A DNA stretch of 64,000 nucleotides, from contig CAJTZR010000001.1 of the NCBI GenBank assembly GCA_910584035.1, forward strand, positions 34,295 through 98,294. The letters are read 5' to 3'. The position numbers were made by a program, and so were the translations under genes. This DNA comes from an uncultured Christensenella sp. Lineage in GTDB: Bacteria; Bacillota; Clostridia; Christensenellales; UBA3700. The notes beneath the pieces were generated by a model. That model saw nothing but the letters and a program-made list of their open reading frames with translations. It had not been told where the DNA came from and made no database searches. This document shows, in pieces, positions 1-8,430 of the stretch. Every line of letters begins with the position of its first letter. The first letter of the stretch is position 1.

Positions 1-1716
1 GCCAAAGGCTCGCTCAAATACACATTATTGACACCGTGTCTTGTAGCGGCTGAGGTAATAGTTGAAGTAATGTTGCCGTTTGTGACGCAAGCATTAATAG
101 ACAATGGAATTAATAAAGGAAATATGCGTTATGTAGGCATTGCAAGTGGAATACTGCTAGCTTGTGCATTGCTAGGTATGTTTTTTGGTATTTTATCTGG
201 TTGGTCTGCAACAAAAGGAAGTACTGGTTTTGCTAAAAATTTAATGGATGATATGTATGCAAATATACAAAACTTTTCATTCAGCAATATAGATAAATTT
301 TCTACATCAAGCTTGATAACAAGGCTTACTACAGATGTAATGAATGTAAGACAATCATATCAAATGACATCAAGACTTGCAATGAGATGTCCAATTATGT
401 TAATTGCATCAGTGATTATGGCATCAATGATTAGTCCAAAAGTTGCACTTATTTATCTAGGCGTTGCACCAGTGCTTGTAATTGGTTTGATACTTATTAT
501 TAGATTTGCTTTCCCACTATTTGAAAAGGTATTTAAAAGTTACGATAAAATGAACAAAGTAGTGCGTGAGAATGTCAAAGGTGTAAGAGTAGTTAAATCT
601 TTCAACTCACAAAGCAAAGAGATTGACAAGTTTGAGGAAGCTTCTGGTGATATTTACAAAAACTACAGCAGAGCAGAAAGACTACTTGCTTTGAACTCAC
701 CATTAATGCAAATAGCTGTGTATGTTTCAATTTTATTGATTTGTTGGTTCTGTGCACAAAACATAGTTGTTGGTAATTTGGAAATGGGTTCAATTGTTGC
801 ACTAATGTCATACACAATGTCAATACTTATGAGCTTAATGATGTTCTCAATGGTATTTGTTATGATAACTATGTCAAAAGCAAGTGCAGAGCGTATTGTT
901 GAGGTACTTAAGGAAGAGCCAAGCATAACAAATCCTGAAAACCCAGTTTACGAGGTTGAAAGCGGTGATATTGAATTTAAAAATGTTGGTTTCAGCTATG
1001 TAGGCGATAGCAACAAAGAGTGTATGTCAAATATCAATCTATCTATTAAACAAGGTGAAATGATTGGTATTTTAGGCGGTACTGGTAGTGGTAAAACTAC
1101 ATTGGTAAGTTTATTGCCAAGGCTATATGATGCAACAAGTGGCGAGGTATTTGTTGGCGGACGTAATGTAAAAGAATATGACATTAAGTCTTTGCGAGAT
1201 AGCGTTAGCGTGGTATTGCAAAAGAATGTATTGTTCAGTGGTAGCTTGCGAGATAATATGAAATGGGGTAACCCAAATGTGACTGACGAGCAAATAGCAG
1301 AGGCGTTGGAAATTGCTTCAGCTACTGATTTTGTAAACGGGTTCAGTGACGGCTATGACCACTATATTGAGCAAGGCGGTAGCAACTTATCTGGCGGACA
1401 AAAACAAAGATTATGTATTGCAAGAGCTTTGATAAAAGACCCTAAAATTTTGATACTTGACGACTCCACAAGTGCGGTTGATACTGCAACAGATAGGAAA
1501 ATCAAGCAAGGTTTGAGAGAGACAAAAGCGGATACTACTAAGCTTATTATTGCACAAAGAATCACTTCTGTTCAAGACGCTGACAAGATTATCGTTATTG
1601 ATAATGGTAAGATAAATGGTGTAGGTACTCACGAAGAGTTACTTGCAAATAACACAATTTATCAAGAGGTGTATTCATCTCAAATGAAAGGAGGGGCAGA
1701 CAATGACGAAAACTAA
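1..1716 (+). CDS. ABC exporter half-transporter, subunit 1 (5' end outside window)
   Basis: Membrane-spanning plus ATPase half of a heterodimeric multidrug/lipid/peptide-type exporter. The reading frame is open back to base 1, and the only in-window starts lack a ribosome binding site and cut into the first membrane helix, so the true start lies upstream. A six-helix transmembrane domain is followed by an ATPase with Walker A GGTGSGKTT at 1075-1101, signature LSGGQ at 1387-1401 and Walker B ILILDDS at 1453-1467. The residue after the Walker B aspartate (codon 1462) is Asp, not the catalytic Glu, so this half carries a degenerate site, as in TM287/TM288 or BmrC/BmrD. Overlaps the next gene by 14 bases, so they are translationally coupled. 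Substrate cannot be read from sequence. Confidence 0.93.
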   Translation, partial: AKGSLKYTLLTPCLVAAEVIVEVMLPFVTQALIDNGINKGNMRYVGIASGILLACALLGMFFGILSGWSATKGSTGFAKNLMDDMYANIQNFSFSNIDKFSTSSLITRLTTDVMNVRQSYQMTSRLAMRCPIMLIASVIMASMISPKVALIYLGVAPVLVIGLILIIRFAFPLFEKVFKSYDKMNKVVRENVKGVRVVKSFNSQSKEIDKFEEASGDIYKNYSRAERLLALNSPLMQIAVYVSILLICWFCAQNIVVGNLEMGSIVALMSYTMSILMSLMMFSMVFVMITMSKASAERIVEVLKEEPSITNPENPVYEVESGDIEFKNVGFSYVGDSNKECMSNINLSIKQGEMIGILGGTGSGKTTLVSLLPRLYDATSGEVFVGGRNVKEYDIKSLRDSVSVVLQKNVLFSGSLRDNMKWGNPNVTDEQIAEALEIASATDFVNGFSDGYDHYIEQGGSNLSGGQKQRLCIARALIKDPKILILDDSTSAVDTATDRKIKQGLRETKADTTKLIIAQRITSVQDADKIIVIDNGKINGVGTHEELLANNTIYQEVYSSQMKGGADNDEN

Positions 1717-3607
1717 AACCCTTCAAAAATCGGAACTAAAAGACAAAAAAACTAAAAATAAACAGCCAAATACCATTGCTTTGATATTTAAAACAATATT
1801 CAAAAAGTATAGTGCTTTATTTATTGCCGTAATATTAGGTATTATAGTTTCTGCAGTTGCATCTGTATTTGGTACAACATTTATTAATACTTTGTTAGGT
1901 CATATTGAGCCACTTATTGGACAACAAAATCCCGACTTTACAAATGTAATTAGAGCATTGCTTACAATGGCAGGTATTTATGGTGCTGGTACACTATGTG
2001 CATTGCTTTACAACCAGTTTATGATTATCATTTCCCAAAATACTATGCGTTCAATAAGAAATGATATGTTCATTAAAATGCAAAAGTTACCAGTTAAGTA
2101 TTTTGATAGAAAAAATAACGGCGATATAATGAGTTATTTTTCTAACGATACAGATACAATGATGCAACTATTGTCACAAGGTATACCACAACTAATCAAC
2201 TTAATGACAACTTTAGCTGCGGTAATTGTTTCAATGTTTATCCTAAGTCCTATTTTGGCGGTTTGTACTATCGTATATGGTGTATTAATGTTATTTGTTG
2301 CACAATTTATTGGTAAAAGGTCGGTTAAATATTTTGCAGGACAACAAAAATCTATCAGTGAAGTAAACAGCTATGTTGAGGAAATGATTGGCGGTCAAAG
2401 AGTTGTAAAAGTATTCAACCACGAGGAAGTTTGTAAACAAGAGTTCGCTCAAATTAACGATAAATGGCGTGACGCAAGTTTTAGAGCTGTTAAGCTAGCT
2501 TGTACAATAATGCCGATTATGAGTGGTATGGGACATTTGCTTTATGTATTGATTGCATTGATTGGTGGTGCATTAGTAATAGCAAATGTGGCAGGAACAA
2601 CTCTTGCTGCGGTAGTAACATTTATCCCACTTACTAGGTCATTTGCAATGCCTATTAACCAGTTTGCGGAACAAATCAATAACTTTGCAATGGCAACTGC
2701 TGGTTCAAGACGTATTTTCCAACTATTGAGCGAGGAAGAAGAGGTTGACAATGGCTATGTTACACTTGTAAAAGTTTGTGAGGAAAATGGTGAACTTGTT
2801 GAGTGTGAGGATGGCGAGTGGGCTTGGAAACACCCTCACGGAGACGGAACTTTAACTTATGCAAAACTTGAGGGTAATGTAGAGTTAGACCACGTAGACT
2901 TTGGATATGTTGAGGATAAATTAGTTTTAAAGGACATTACAATAAATGCAAAATCTGGCGAAAAGATTGCTTTAGTAGGTTCAACTGGTGCTGGTAAAAC
3001 AACAATTACAAACCTTATAAATAGATTTTACGATATTGATGACGGAAAAATTAGGTATGACGGAATCAATATAAACAAGATTAAGAAAGAGGATTTGAGA
3101 AAGTCTTTGGGAATAGTTTTACAAGATGTAAACTTGTTTAGTGGTACTATTGCAGACAATATTCGTTACAGCAGACCAGATGCAACTGACGAGGAAGTCG
3201 TAAATGCTTGCAAACGTGGTGGGGCACACGAGTTTATTGAAATGCTACCAGAAAAATACAATACTGTTATAGACGGCGATGGTTCATCACTATCTCAAGG
3301 ACAAAGACAGCTATTATCTATCAGCCGTGCAATACTTGCGGATACTCCGCTTATGATTTTGGACGAGGCAACAAGTAGTATTGATACACGTACAGAGTTA
3401 CTTGTACAAAAGGGTATGGATAGCTTAATGCAAGGCAGAACTTGTTTTGTAATAGCACACAGACTTTCTACTATTCAAAACTCTGACTGCATTATGGTTT
3501 TGGAACACGGCGAAATTATCGAGCGTGGCAACCACGATGAGTTAATTGCAAAAGGCGGTAGATATTACGAGCTTTACAATGGTAAAAAAGCGGAAATTAC
3601 TGCATAA
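1703..3607 (+). CDS. ABC exporter half-transporter, subunit 2
   Basis: Partner of the preceding half-transporter. A basic N-terminal tail (about 25 residues) precedes six membrane helices and an ATPase domain. Walker A GSTGAGKTT is at residues 426-434 and Walker B ends in LDEATS with the catalytic Glu near residue 555. The signature is LSQGQ (residue 530) rather than LSGGQ. Combined with the Asp in subunit 1, this predicts one functional and one degenerate ATP site, the pattern of asymmetric heterodimeric exporters. An acidic insert of about 40 residues rich in Glu, Gly and Trp sits between the membrane and ATPase domains (around residues 352-392), common in this Clostridia subfamily. The start overlaps subunit 1 and has a GGAGG site at about 1691. 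Substrate unknown. Confidence 0.93.
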   Translation: MTKTKTLQKSELKDKKTKNKQPNTIALIFKTIFKKYSALFIAVILGIIVSAVASVFGTTFINTLLGHIEPLIGQQNPDFTNVIRALLTMAGIYGAGTLCALLYNQFMIIISQNTMRSIRNDMFIKMQKLPVKYFDRKNNGDIMSYFSNDTDTMMQLLSQGIPQLINLMTTLAAVIVSMFILSPILAVCTIVYGVLMLFVAQFIGKRSVKYFAGQQKSISEVNSYVEEMIGGQRVVKVFNHEEVCKQEFAQINDKWRDASFRAVKLACTIMPIMSGMGHLLYVLIALIGGALVIANVAGTTLAAVVTFIPLTRSFAMPINQFAEQINNFAMATAGSRRIFQLLSEEEEVDNGYVTLVKVCEENGELVECEDGEWAWKHPHGDGTLTYAKLEGNVELDHVDFGYVEDKLVLKDITINAKSGEKIALVGSTGAGKTTITNLINRFYDIDDGKIRYDGININKIKKEDLRKSLGIVLQDVNLFSGTIADNIRYSRPDATDEEVVNACKRGGAHEFIEMLPEKYNTVIDGDGSSLSQGQRQLLSISRAILADTPLMILDEATSSIDTRTELLVQKGMDSLMQGRTCFVIAHRLSTIQNSDCIMVLEHGEIIERGNHDELIAKGGRYYELYNGKKAEITA

Positions 3608-3645
3608 AGCATTTTAAAATACAATGTAATGACATAAAACAACAA

Positions 3646-3673
3646 AAAAGGCGAGCTTTAAGCTTGCCTTTTA
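3646..3673 (+). terminator. Intrinsic terminator after the ABC exporter pair
   Basis: Arms AAAAGGCGAGCT (3646-3657) and AGCTTGCCTTTT (3661-3672) pair with one G-U wobble. The A-rich left flank and T-rich right arm make it a plausible bidirectional terminator about 40 bases after the exporter stop codon. Confidence 0.75.
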
Positions 3674-4068
3674 GTGTAAAATAACAATGCGGTGGAAGAA
3701 TTTTATGTTAATAATATTAGTTTTATCCACTATTATTAGTTTTAATGTCTTTATCGGCACTAGTAGTTTTACTATTTATAGCTTGTTCAACTTCTCTATC
3801 ATTAGTTTTACTAGCAAAAATGTCTAATTCCTTATTTATGGAATAATCATTATTTTATAAAACAGCTATCTTTTAATTAATTTGGATTAATAACAATATA
3901 GTTTAGACAAAGAACAATATAATGTATTTAAAAGTATTTAAAAAATTCCGCCCGCTTGGAGTACAAATAGTAATGTGTTTTTATTAATATTGATATAATT
4001 TAATCTCATTATAAATAATACTTGTTGTGGTAAAAAATATGGAAATCAAAGCAAAAATGCATAAAATA
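3674..4068. other. AT-rich intergenic region
   Basis: Apart from the small hydrophobic frame above, I see no conserved gene, RNA or insertion element here. A short GC-richer patch (ccgcccgcttgg, near 3949) stands alone and has no visible pairing partner. Confidence 0.5.
3705..3827 (+). CDS. Possible 40-residue hydrophobic peptide
   Basis: An ATG at 3705 opens 40 codons ending at TAA 3825-3827. The product is almost entirely Ile, Leu, Val, Phe, Ser and Thr and could form a single membrane helix. A GGTGGAAG stretch (3691-3698) lies six bases upstream as a possible ribosome binding site. No family is recognised, AT-rich DNA produces hydrophobic frames by chance, and no clear promoter is visible, so this is only a candidate small membrane protein or toxin-like peptide. 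Confidence 0.2.
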   Translation: MLIILVLSTIISFNVFIGTSSFTIYSLFNFSIISFTSKNV

Positions 4069-4097
4069 TTGTATTTTTTGTAAAAGTGTAGTATAAT
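4069..4097 (+). promoter_or_regulatory. Promoter of the M29 aminopeptidase
   Basis: TTGTAT (4069-4074) and TATAAT (4092-4097) are separated by exactly 17 bases, 43 bases upstream of the start codon; GAGGTG precedes the ATG. Confidence 0.65.
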
Positions 4098-4140
4098 AGG
4101 TAAAAATAATAAATAAAATTACAATCTATAGAGGTGTAAA

Positions 4141-5244
4141 ATGTTAATAGATAAAAGAATTGAAAAATTGGCACACGGCTTGGTTGACTTTTCTTGCGAT
4201 GTGCAAAAAGGTGAAAATGTATTGATTGAGGCAACTGGCGTTGACTATCAACTTGTTGCAAGCCTTGTTAAAGAGGTGTATGCAAAAGGTGCATATCCAT
4301 TTGTAAACTTAACAGATTTGCGTATTAAACGTGAGTGGATGAAAGGTATGAGCGAGGAACTTGCAAAAAAATATGCGGATATGGAAATGTATAGAATGAA
4401 AGATATGCAAGCATATATCGCAATACGTGGCGGTAGTAACAATCAAGAGCTATCTGATGTTGATTTGGCAATGTACAACAGAATTATGCGACCAGTGCTA
4501 AACCAAAGAGTTGACCATACAAAATGGGTTGTGCTTAGATATCCAACAGAGTCAATGAGTCAACAAGCTGGAATGAGTACTGAAGCTTTTGAGGACTTTT
4601 ACTTTGACGTATGTACACTTGACTACAGCAAAATGGATAAGGCAATGACACCGCTTGTAGAACTTATGAATAAGACTGACAAAGTAAGGATAGTTGCAAA
4701 AGATACTGACTTAACATTTTCAATCAAAGGTATTCCAGCCATCAAATGTAGCGGTTTGAGGAATATTCCAGACGGCGAGGTTTATACTGCACCCGTAAAA
4801 GATAGTGTAAATGGTGTAATAACTTACAATGTTCCATCTGTGGAGGAGGGGATAAAGTTTGAAAATGTACGTTTGGAATTTAAAAATGGTAAAATTGTAA
4901 AAGCAACAGCGAACAACACTGAAGCAATTAACAAGATTTTTGATACAGACGAGGGAGCAAGGTTCGTTGGCGAGTTTGCACTTGGCGTAAATCCATATAT
5001 TACCAAGGCTATGGGAGATATTCTATTTGACGAGAAAATTAGTGGTTCAATTCATTTTACCCCAGGTCAAAGCTATGAAGATGCACCAAACGGCAATAAA
5101 TCTGCTATCCATTGGGACTTGGTACAAGTTCAAACAGCAGAGTATGGCGGTGGTGAGATATATTTTGATGATGTATTGATTAGAAAAGACGGCTTATTTG
5201 TGCTTGACGAATTAAAATGCCTAAACCCAGAAAATTTAAAATAA
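4141..5244 (+). CDS. Aminopeptidase, M29 family (AmpS/PepS-like)
   Basis: Cytoplasmic metallo-aminopeptidase that removes N-terminal residues from small peptides. The 367-residue length is slightly short of the usual 370-410. The M29 metal-binding pattern is readable in order: Glu213 in a PDGEVY context, Glu279 in GEFALG, His305 in SIHFTPG, and His324/Asp326 in IHWD, with a Tyr after the His305 loop as the expected catalytic tyrosine. The start ATG is preceded by GAGGTG at about 4131. It is a single gene with its own promoter and is followed by a long inverted repeat. Confidence 0.9.
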   Translation: MLIDKRIEKLAHGLVDFSCDVQKGENVLIEATGVDYQLVASLVKEVYAKGAYPFVNLTDLRIKREWMKGMSEELAKKYADMEMYRMKDMQAYIAIRGGSNNQELSDVDLAMYNRIMRPVLNQRVDHTKWVVLRYPTESMSQQAGMSTEAFEDFYFDVCTLDYSKMDKAMTPLVELMNKTDKVRIVAKDTDLTFSIKGIPAIKCSGLRNIPDGEVYTAPVKDSVNGVITYNVPSVEEGIKFENVRLEFKNGKIVKATANNTEAINKIFDTDEGARFVGEFALGVNPYITKAMGDILFDEKISGSIHFTPGQSYEDAPNGNKSAIHWDLVQVQTAEYGGGEIYFDDVLIRKDGLFVLDELKCLNPENLK

Positions 5245-5275
5245 TAAGCATTTAATTAATTCGTTTAGTAACAAC

Positions 5276-5308
5276 GCTAATCAAATAATAAGGCTAATCA
5301 AATAATAA
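5276..5308. repeat. Tandem direct repeat, 17-bp period
   Basis: GCTAATCAAATAATAA occurs at 5276-5291 and again at 5293-5308. It lies in the intergenic region after the aminopeptidase; no role is evident. Confidence 0.6.
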
Positions 5309-5324
5309 TGTTAATTATGGGTTA

Positions 5325-5352
5325 CTTTTCATTAATACCAATTAATGAAAAG
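5325..5352. terminator. Perfect 12-bp hairpin after the aminopeptidase
   Basis: CTTTTCATTAAT (5325-5336), loop ACCA, ATTAATGAAAAG (5341-5352). The stem is perfect but AT-rich and lacks a clean U-run, so terminator function is probable rather than certain. Confidence 0.45.
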
Positions 5353-5457
5353 CTTTAGTAAGTTTTTATATAGTAAATTTATTAAGTTTTTTATGTAATC
5401 AATAACATATAGACTTTGTTTTAACTATCGGTAATCACTATACAAAAAGCTTTAAAC

Positions 5458-5477
5458 AACTTCCGTTATCGGAAGTT
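5458..5477. promoter_or_regulatory. Operator 1 of the Fic gene
   Basis: AAC-TTCCG-TTAT-CGGAA-GTT: an eight-base arm palindrome with a four-base asymmetric centre. It is the first of three related sites in 99 bases and is probably a dimeric repressor site. Confidence 0.6.
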
Positions 5478-5498
5478 TTATGAAAAAATATTGCCCAA

Positions 5499-5518
5499 AA
5501 TTTCCGATATCGGAAATT
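5499..5518. promoter_or_regulatory. Operator 2 of the Fic gene
   Basis: A perfect 20-base palindrome with core TTCCGATATCGGAA, 41 bases from operator 1 centre to centre (about four helical turns). Confidence 0.65.
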
Positions 5519-5533
5519 ATTACACAATATCAC

Positions 5534-5562
5534 TTGACAAATTTCCGATAACGGAATAAAAT
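5534..5562 (+). promoter_or_regulatory. Fic promoter with operator 3 filling the spacer
   Basis: TTGACA (5534-5539) and TAAAAT (5557-5562) are separated by 17 bases. The spacer contains TTCCGATAACGGAA (5543-5556), the exact reverse complement of the operator 1 core and abutting the -10. A protein bound here would block RNA polymerase directly, so tight repression is the simplest reading. Confidence 0.7.
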
Positions 5563-5619
5563 ATATATACAACAAGTTTAATTTAAAAAGTTTTTGTTTA
5601 AATTAATGAGAGGTGTTTA

Positions 5620-6510
5620 GTGGAATTTTTATCAGTTGCGGAAATTGCGAAAAAGTGGAATATTTCAGATAGAATGGTAAGGAATTATTGTGCCAGTGGT
5701 AGGATAGCGGGAGCATTTTTGACGGGCAAAACTTGGAATATCCCAGCCAATGCACAAAAGCCACTAAATGTAAAAGAGGAAAGTTGCGGTAATGATTTGT
5801 TAGCAATTTTAAAGCGAGAAAAAGATACGTCTTTAACTGGTGGTATATATCACAAAACGCAAATAGAATTAACATATAATTCCAACCATATTGAGGGTAG
5901 TACTTTAACTCACGACCAAACTAGATATATTTTTGAAACTTGTACTATAGGTGTTGAAAGTGGCAGTGCTTTGAATGTTGACGATATTATTGAAACATCA
6001 AATCATTTTAAATGTGTTGATTACATTATTGATAATGCCACTAAGTCAATAAGCGAAGCAATGATAAAAAAATTGCATTTTATTTTAAAAAACGGCACAA
6101 GCGATAGCCGAAAAAGTTGGTTTAATGTAGGCGAGTATAAAAAGTTGCCTAATGAGGTGGGGTTTGAGGAAACTTGTAAACCCGAAAAAGTTAAGACTGA
6201 AATAAAAAAACTTTTGGATAGCTACAATGCCATACAAGATAAAACTTTTGAGCAAATTTTGCAGTTCCATAAAGATTTTGAGAGTATACACCCTTTTCAA
6301 GACGGCAATGGTAGAGTAGGCAGATTGATAATGTTTAAGGAATGTCTTGCTAATAACATTGTTCCTTTTATAATTGACGAATATCATAAACTATTTTATT
6401 ATCGTGGCTTAAAAGAATGGAAAACAGAAAAAGGTTACCTAATTGACACTTGCTTATCTTGTCAAGATAAATACAAGTCGTGGCTTGATTATTTTCAAAT
6501 CAAGTATTAA
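5620..6510 (+). CDS. Fic domain protein with N-terminal HTH (class II, self-inhibited)
   Basis: Fic enzymes usually transfer AMP from ATP to a protein hydroxyl group. Residues 1-50 form a helix-turn-helix resembling MerR/excisionase domains (SVAEIAKKW, then RMVRNYCASGRI). The inhibitory motif S/TxxxEG appears as SNHIEG at residues 88-93, ahead of the core, which defines class II. The active-site motif HPFQDGNGRVGR is complete at residues 224-235 with His224, so the enzyme should be catalytically competent once inhibition is relieved. The GTG start is chosen because GAGAGGTG precedes it and no in-frame ATG does. Three palindromic operators lie upstream; the built-in HTH makes autoregulation attractive. 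No antitoxin gene is adjacent. The target protein is unknown. Confidence 0.88.
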   Translation: MEFLSVAEIAKKWNISDRMVRNYCASGRIAGAFLTGKTWNIPANAQKPLNVKEESCGNDLLAILKREKDTSLTGGIYHKTQIELTYNSNHIEGSTLTHDQTRYIFETCTIGVESGSALNVDDIIETSNHFKCVDYIIDNATKSISEAMIKKLHFILKNGTSDSRKSWFNVGEYKKLPNEVGFEETCKPEKVKTEIKKLLDSYNAIQDKTFEQILQFHKDFESIHPFQDGNGRVGRLIMFKECLANNIVPFIIDEYHKLFYYRGLKEWKTEKGYLIDTCLSCQDKYKSWLDYFQIKY

Positions 6511-6597
6511 TTTAGGTTTTAATTATATTTAATTAGTATCTTTAAATAGTTAGTTTAATTTTTTTAGTAAATATACTTTAAAATTGTTATAAAAGAC

Positions 6598-6626
6598 TAG
6601 ACAAATTGACTAATTTTTGGTAAAAT
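6598..6626 (+). promoter_or_regulatory. Probable gap promoter
   Basis: TAGACA (6598-6603) and TAAAAT (6621-6626) have a 17-base spacer. An overlapping alternative -35 TTGACT lies at 6606-6611 with a poorer -10. Confidence 0.45.
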
Positions 6627-6649
6627 AAATACAAACAATAATAAATTGT

Positions 6650-6662
6650 GCCTATTATAGGC
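6650..6662 (+). other. Short hairpin in the gap leader
   Basis: GCCTA (6650-6654), loop TTA, TAGGC (6658-6662), with partial outer pairing AAATT/AATTT. It ends five bases before the GGAGG site (6668-6672) and may stabilise the mRNA 5' end. Confidence 0.3.
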
Positions 6663-6680
6663 AATTTGGAGGATAAATAA

Positions 6681-7709
6681 ATGGCAAAAGCTAATAAAAC
6701 AGTAAAAGTTGCTATTAACGGCTTCGGTCGTATTGGTCGTCTTGCATTCAGACAAATGTTCGGTGCAGAAGGTTTTGAGGTTGTTGCAATCAACGATTTG
6801 ACAAGCCCTAAAATGCTTGCTCACCTTTTGAAGTATGACTCTTCTCAAGGTAGATATGCTTTGGCTGACACTGTTTCAGCAACTGAGGATTCTATCATTG
6901 TTGATGGTAAAGAGATTAAAATTTACGCTATGGCTAACGCTGCAGAGCTTCCTTGGGGTAAAATCGGTGTAGACGTTGTACTTGAGTGTACTGGTTTCTA
7001 TACTTCTAAAGCAAAAGCACAAGCTCACATTGATGCAGGTGCTAAGAAAGTTGTTATTTCTGCTCCAGCTGGTAACGACCTTCCAACTATCGTTTACAAT
7101 GTTAACCACGACAAAATGACAGCTGATGACCATATCATTTCTGCTGCATCTTGTACTACTAACTGCCTAGCTCCTATGGCTAAAGCTTTAAATGATAACT
7201 GGGCTGTTCAATCTGGTATTATGAGCACTATTCACGCTTATACTGGTGACCAAATGACTTTGGACGGACCTCAAAGAAAGGGTGACCTTCGCCGTTCAAG
7301 AGCTGCTGCTGTAAATATCGTTCCTAACTCAACTGGTGCTGCTAAAGCTATCGGTTTGGTTATCCCAGAGCTAAATGGTAAACTTATCGGTTCTGCTCAA
7401 AGAGTTCCAACTCCAACTGGTTCAACTACTATCTTGGTTGCTGTTGTTAAAGGTACTCCTACTAAAGAGCAAATCAATGCTGCTATGAAAGCTCAATCTA
7501 ACGAGTCATTCGGTTATACTGAGGACGAAATCGTTTCAAGTGACGTTATCGGTATGAGATTTGGTAGCTTGTTTGATGCTACTCAAACAATGGTTATGGA
7601 TATGGGTAATGGTTACTCTCAAGTACAAGTTGTTTCTTGGTATGATAATGAGAACTCATATACAAGCCAAATGGTAAGAACAATTAAGCACTTCGCTAAA
7701 TTCTTCTAA
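6681..7709 (+). CDS. gap: Glyceraldehyde-3-phosphate dehydrogenase
   Basis: Converts glyceraldehyde 3-phosphate, NAD and phosphate to 1,3-bisphosphoglycerate in cytoplasmic glycolysis. The NAD-binding start is INGFGRIGR (residues 13-21) and the catalytic Cys158 sits in [12 protein letters not shown]; the C-terminal WYDNENSY segment is present. At 342 residues it is full length. GGAGG precedes the ATG by eight bases. Codon use is visibly biased to GCT, GGT, CGT and AAC compared with neighbours, as expected for a highly expressed gene. It is monocistronic between its own promoter and a strong terminator; other glycolytic genes (pgk, tpi) are not adjacent. Confidence 0.98.
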   Translation: MAKANKTVKVAINGFGRIGRLAFRQMFGAEGFEVVAINDLTSPKMLAHLLKYDSSQGRYALADTVSATEDSIIVDGKEIKIYAMANAAELPWGKIGVDVVLECTGFYTSKAKAQAHIDAGAKKVVISAPAGNDLPTIVYNVNHDKMTADDHIISAASCTTNCLAPMAKALNDNWAVQSGIMSTIHAYTGDQMTLDGPQRKGDLRRSRAAAVNIVPNSTGAAKAIGLVIPELNGKLIGSAQRVPTPTGSTTILVAVVKGTPTKEQINAAMKAQSNESFGYTEDEIVSSDVIGMRFGSLFDATQTMVMDMGNGYSQVQVVSWYDNENSYTSQMVRTIKHFAKFF

Positions 7710-7766
7710 GATACCATTTAAACAATCTAACTAAAAAGATTTATTTTAAACAATATGTAATTAAGC

Positions 7767-7792
7767 AAAAAAGCGGGCATCGCCCGCTTTTT
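7767..7792 (+). terminator. Intrinsic terminator of gap
   Basis: GCGGGC (7773-7778), loop ATC, GCCCGC (7782-7787), flanked by A6 and T5. This is a strong and probably bidirectional terminator. Confidence 0.92.
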
Positions 7793-8014
7793 GTTTGCTT
7801 TAATTAATTTAAATAGTGTATAGATATATAATTTATAATTTATAAATAAAAAGTTATAAAAATATAATAGTTTCCTTTTTTCGCTTATTTATTTAATTTT
7901 ATTTATCATAAAAAGCTGATAGAAAATTATTAAAATATTTAAAAGAGTAAAAAATTAATTGTAATCAATTTTTTAAACCATTAATTTTTAATTACATTTT
8001 AAATATTTTACAAT
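7793..8014. other. AT-rich spacer between gap and the HTH cassette
   Basis: Nothing recognisable apart from A/T runs. Confidence 0.5.
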
Positions 8015-8034
8015 GCGTTTCATTTACGGAACGC
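8015..8034. promoter_or_regulatory. Inverted repeat A of HTH gene 1 promoter
   Basis: GCGTTTC-ATTTAC-GGAACGC, one mismatch in the arms. It lies over the expected -35 region, which is otherwise poor, 44 bases (start to start) before the operator on the -10. The same arrangement recurs at 8970. Confidence 0.5.
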
Positions 8035-8053
8035 ATTTTTATTTTTCAAGTAT

Positions 8054-8072
8054 TATAATTCGATGTGTCGAA
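8054..8072 (+). promoter_or_regulatory. -10 and operator of HTH gene 1
   Basis: TATAAT (8054-8059) shares its last T with the palindrome TTCGATGTGTCGAA (8059-8072). A repressor here would cover the -10 and start site. The layout is repeated exactly upstream of HTH gene 2. Confidence 0.6.
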
Positions 8073-8098
8073 CATAAGTTTTGACTTAGGAGGATAAT

Positions 8099-8335
8099 AT
8101 GATAAAATTTAATGAAGCAGTTGCTCAAAGAACAAAGGAATTATTGAATGAGATAGGGAAAAAACCTTATTATCTCTATAAAGAAGGTGGTATACCACGT
8201 TCAACTATATCAAATGTTTTAAATTGTAATATAAATAAAGTAAGTGGTGAATTAATTTATCAAATTAGTAGTGTGTTGCAAATTAAATTAAAAGATTTTT
8301 ATGATTCACCTCTGTTTGATGAGATTAGTAATTAA
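8099..8335 (+). CDS. Small XRE/Cro-type HTH regulator, copy 1
   Basis: A 78-residue single-domain DNA-binding protein. The predicted five-helix Cro/CI fold has the recognition helix in the PRSTISNVLNCN segment (about residues 35-46) and ends in the KDFYDSPLFDEIS tail seen in many Clostridia XRE proteins. It is paralogous over its whole length to the protein at 9054. An AGGAGG site precedes the ATG. The palindromic operator on its own -10 suggests autorepression. It may control the divergent SLOG-like gene and the copy 2 promoter, which carry similar sites. No ligand domain is present. Confidence 0.82.
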   Translation: MIKFNEAVAQRTKELLNEIGKKPYYLYKEGGIPRSTISNVLNCNINKVSGELIYQISSVLQIKLKDFYDSPLFDEISN

Positions 8336-8338
8336 AAC

Positions 8339-8374
8339 AAAATAGCACTTTCAAATTTTTGAAAGTGCTATTTT
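8339..8374. terminator. Bidirectional terminator between HTH 1 and the SLOG-like gene
   Basis: AAAATAGCACTTTCAAA (8339-8355) pairs perfectly with TTTGAAAGTGCTATTTT (8358-8374). It lies between convergent genes and has A/T runs on both sides. Confidence 0.88.
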
Positions 8375-8430
8375 GTATGATATCAAGCAAACAATAGAAT
8401 TATAAGAGATAAGAATACAAAATAACTATA

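Noticed and set aside
3715..3845. Minus-strand open stretch of about 40 codons (Lys/Asn/Ser-rich) after the ABC exporter
   Set aside because: Protein-like composition but no in-frame start codon or ribosome binding site; could be a gene remnant but unsupported.
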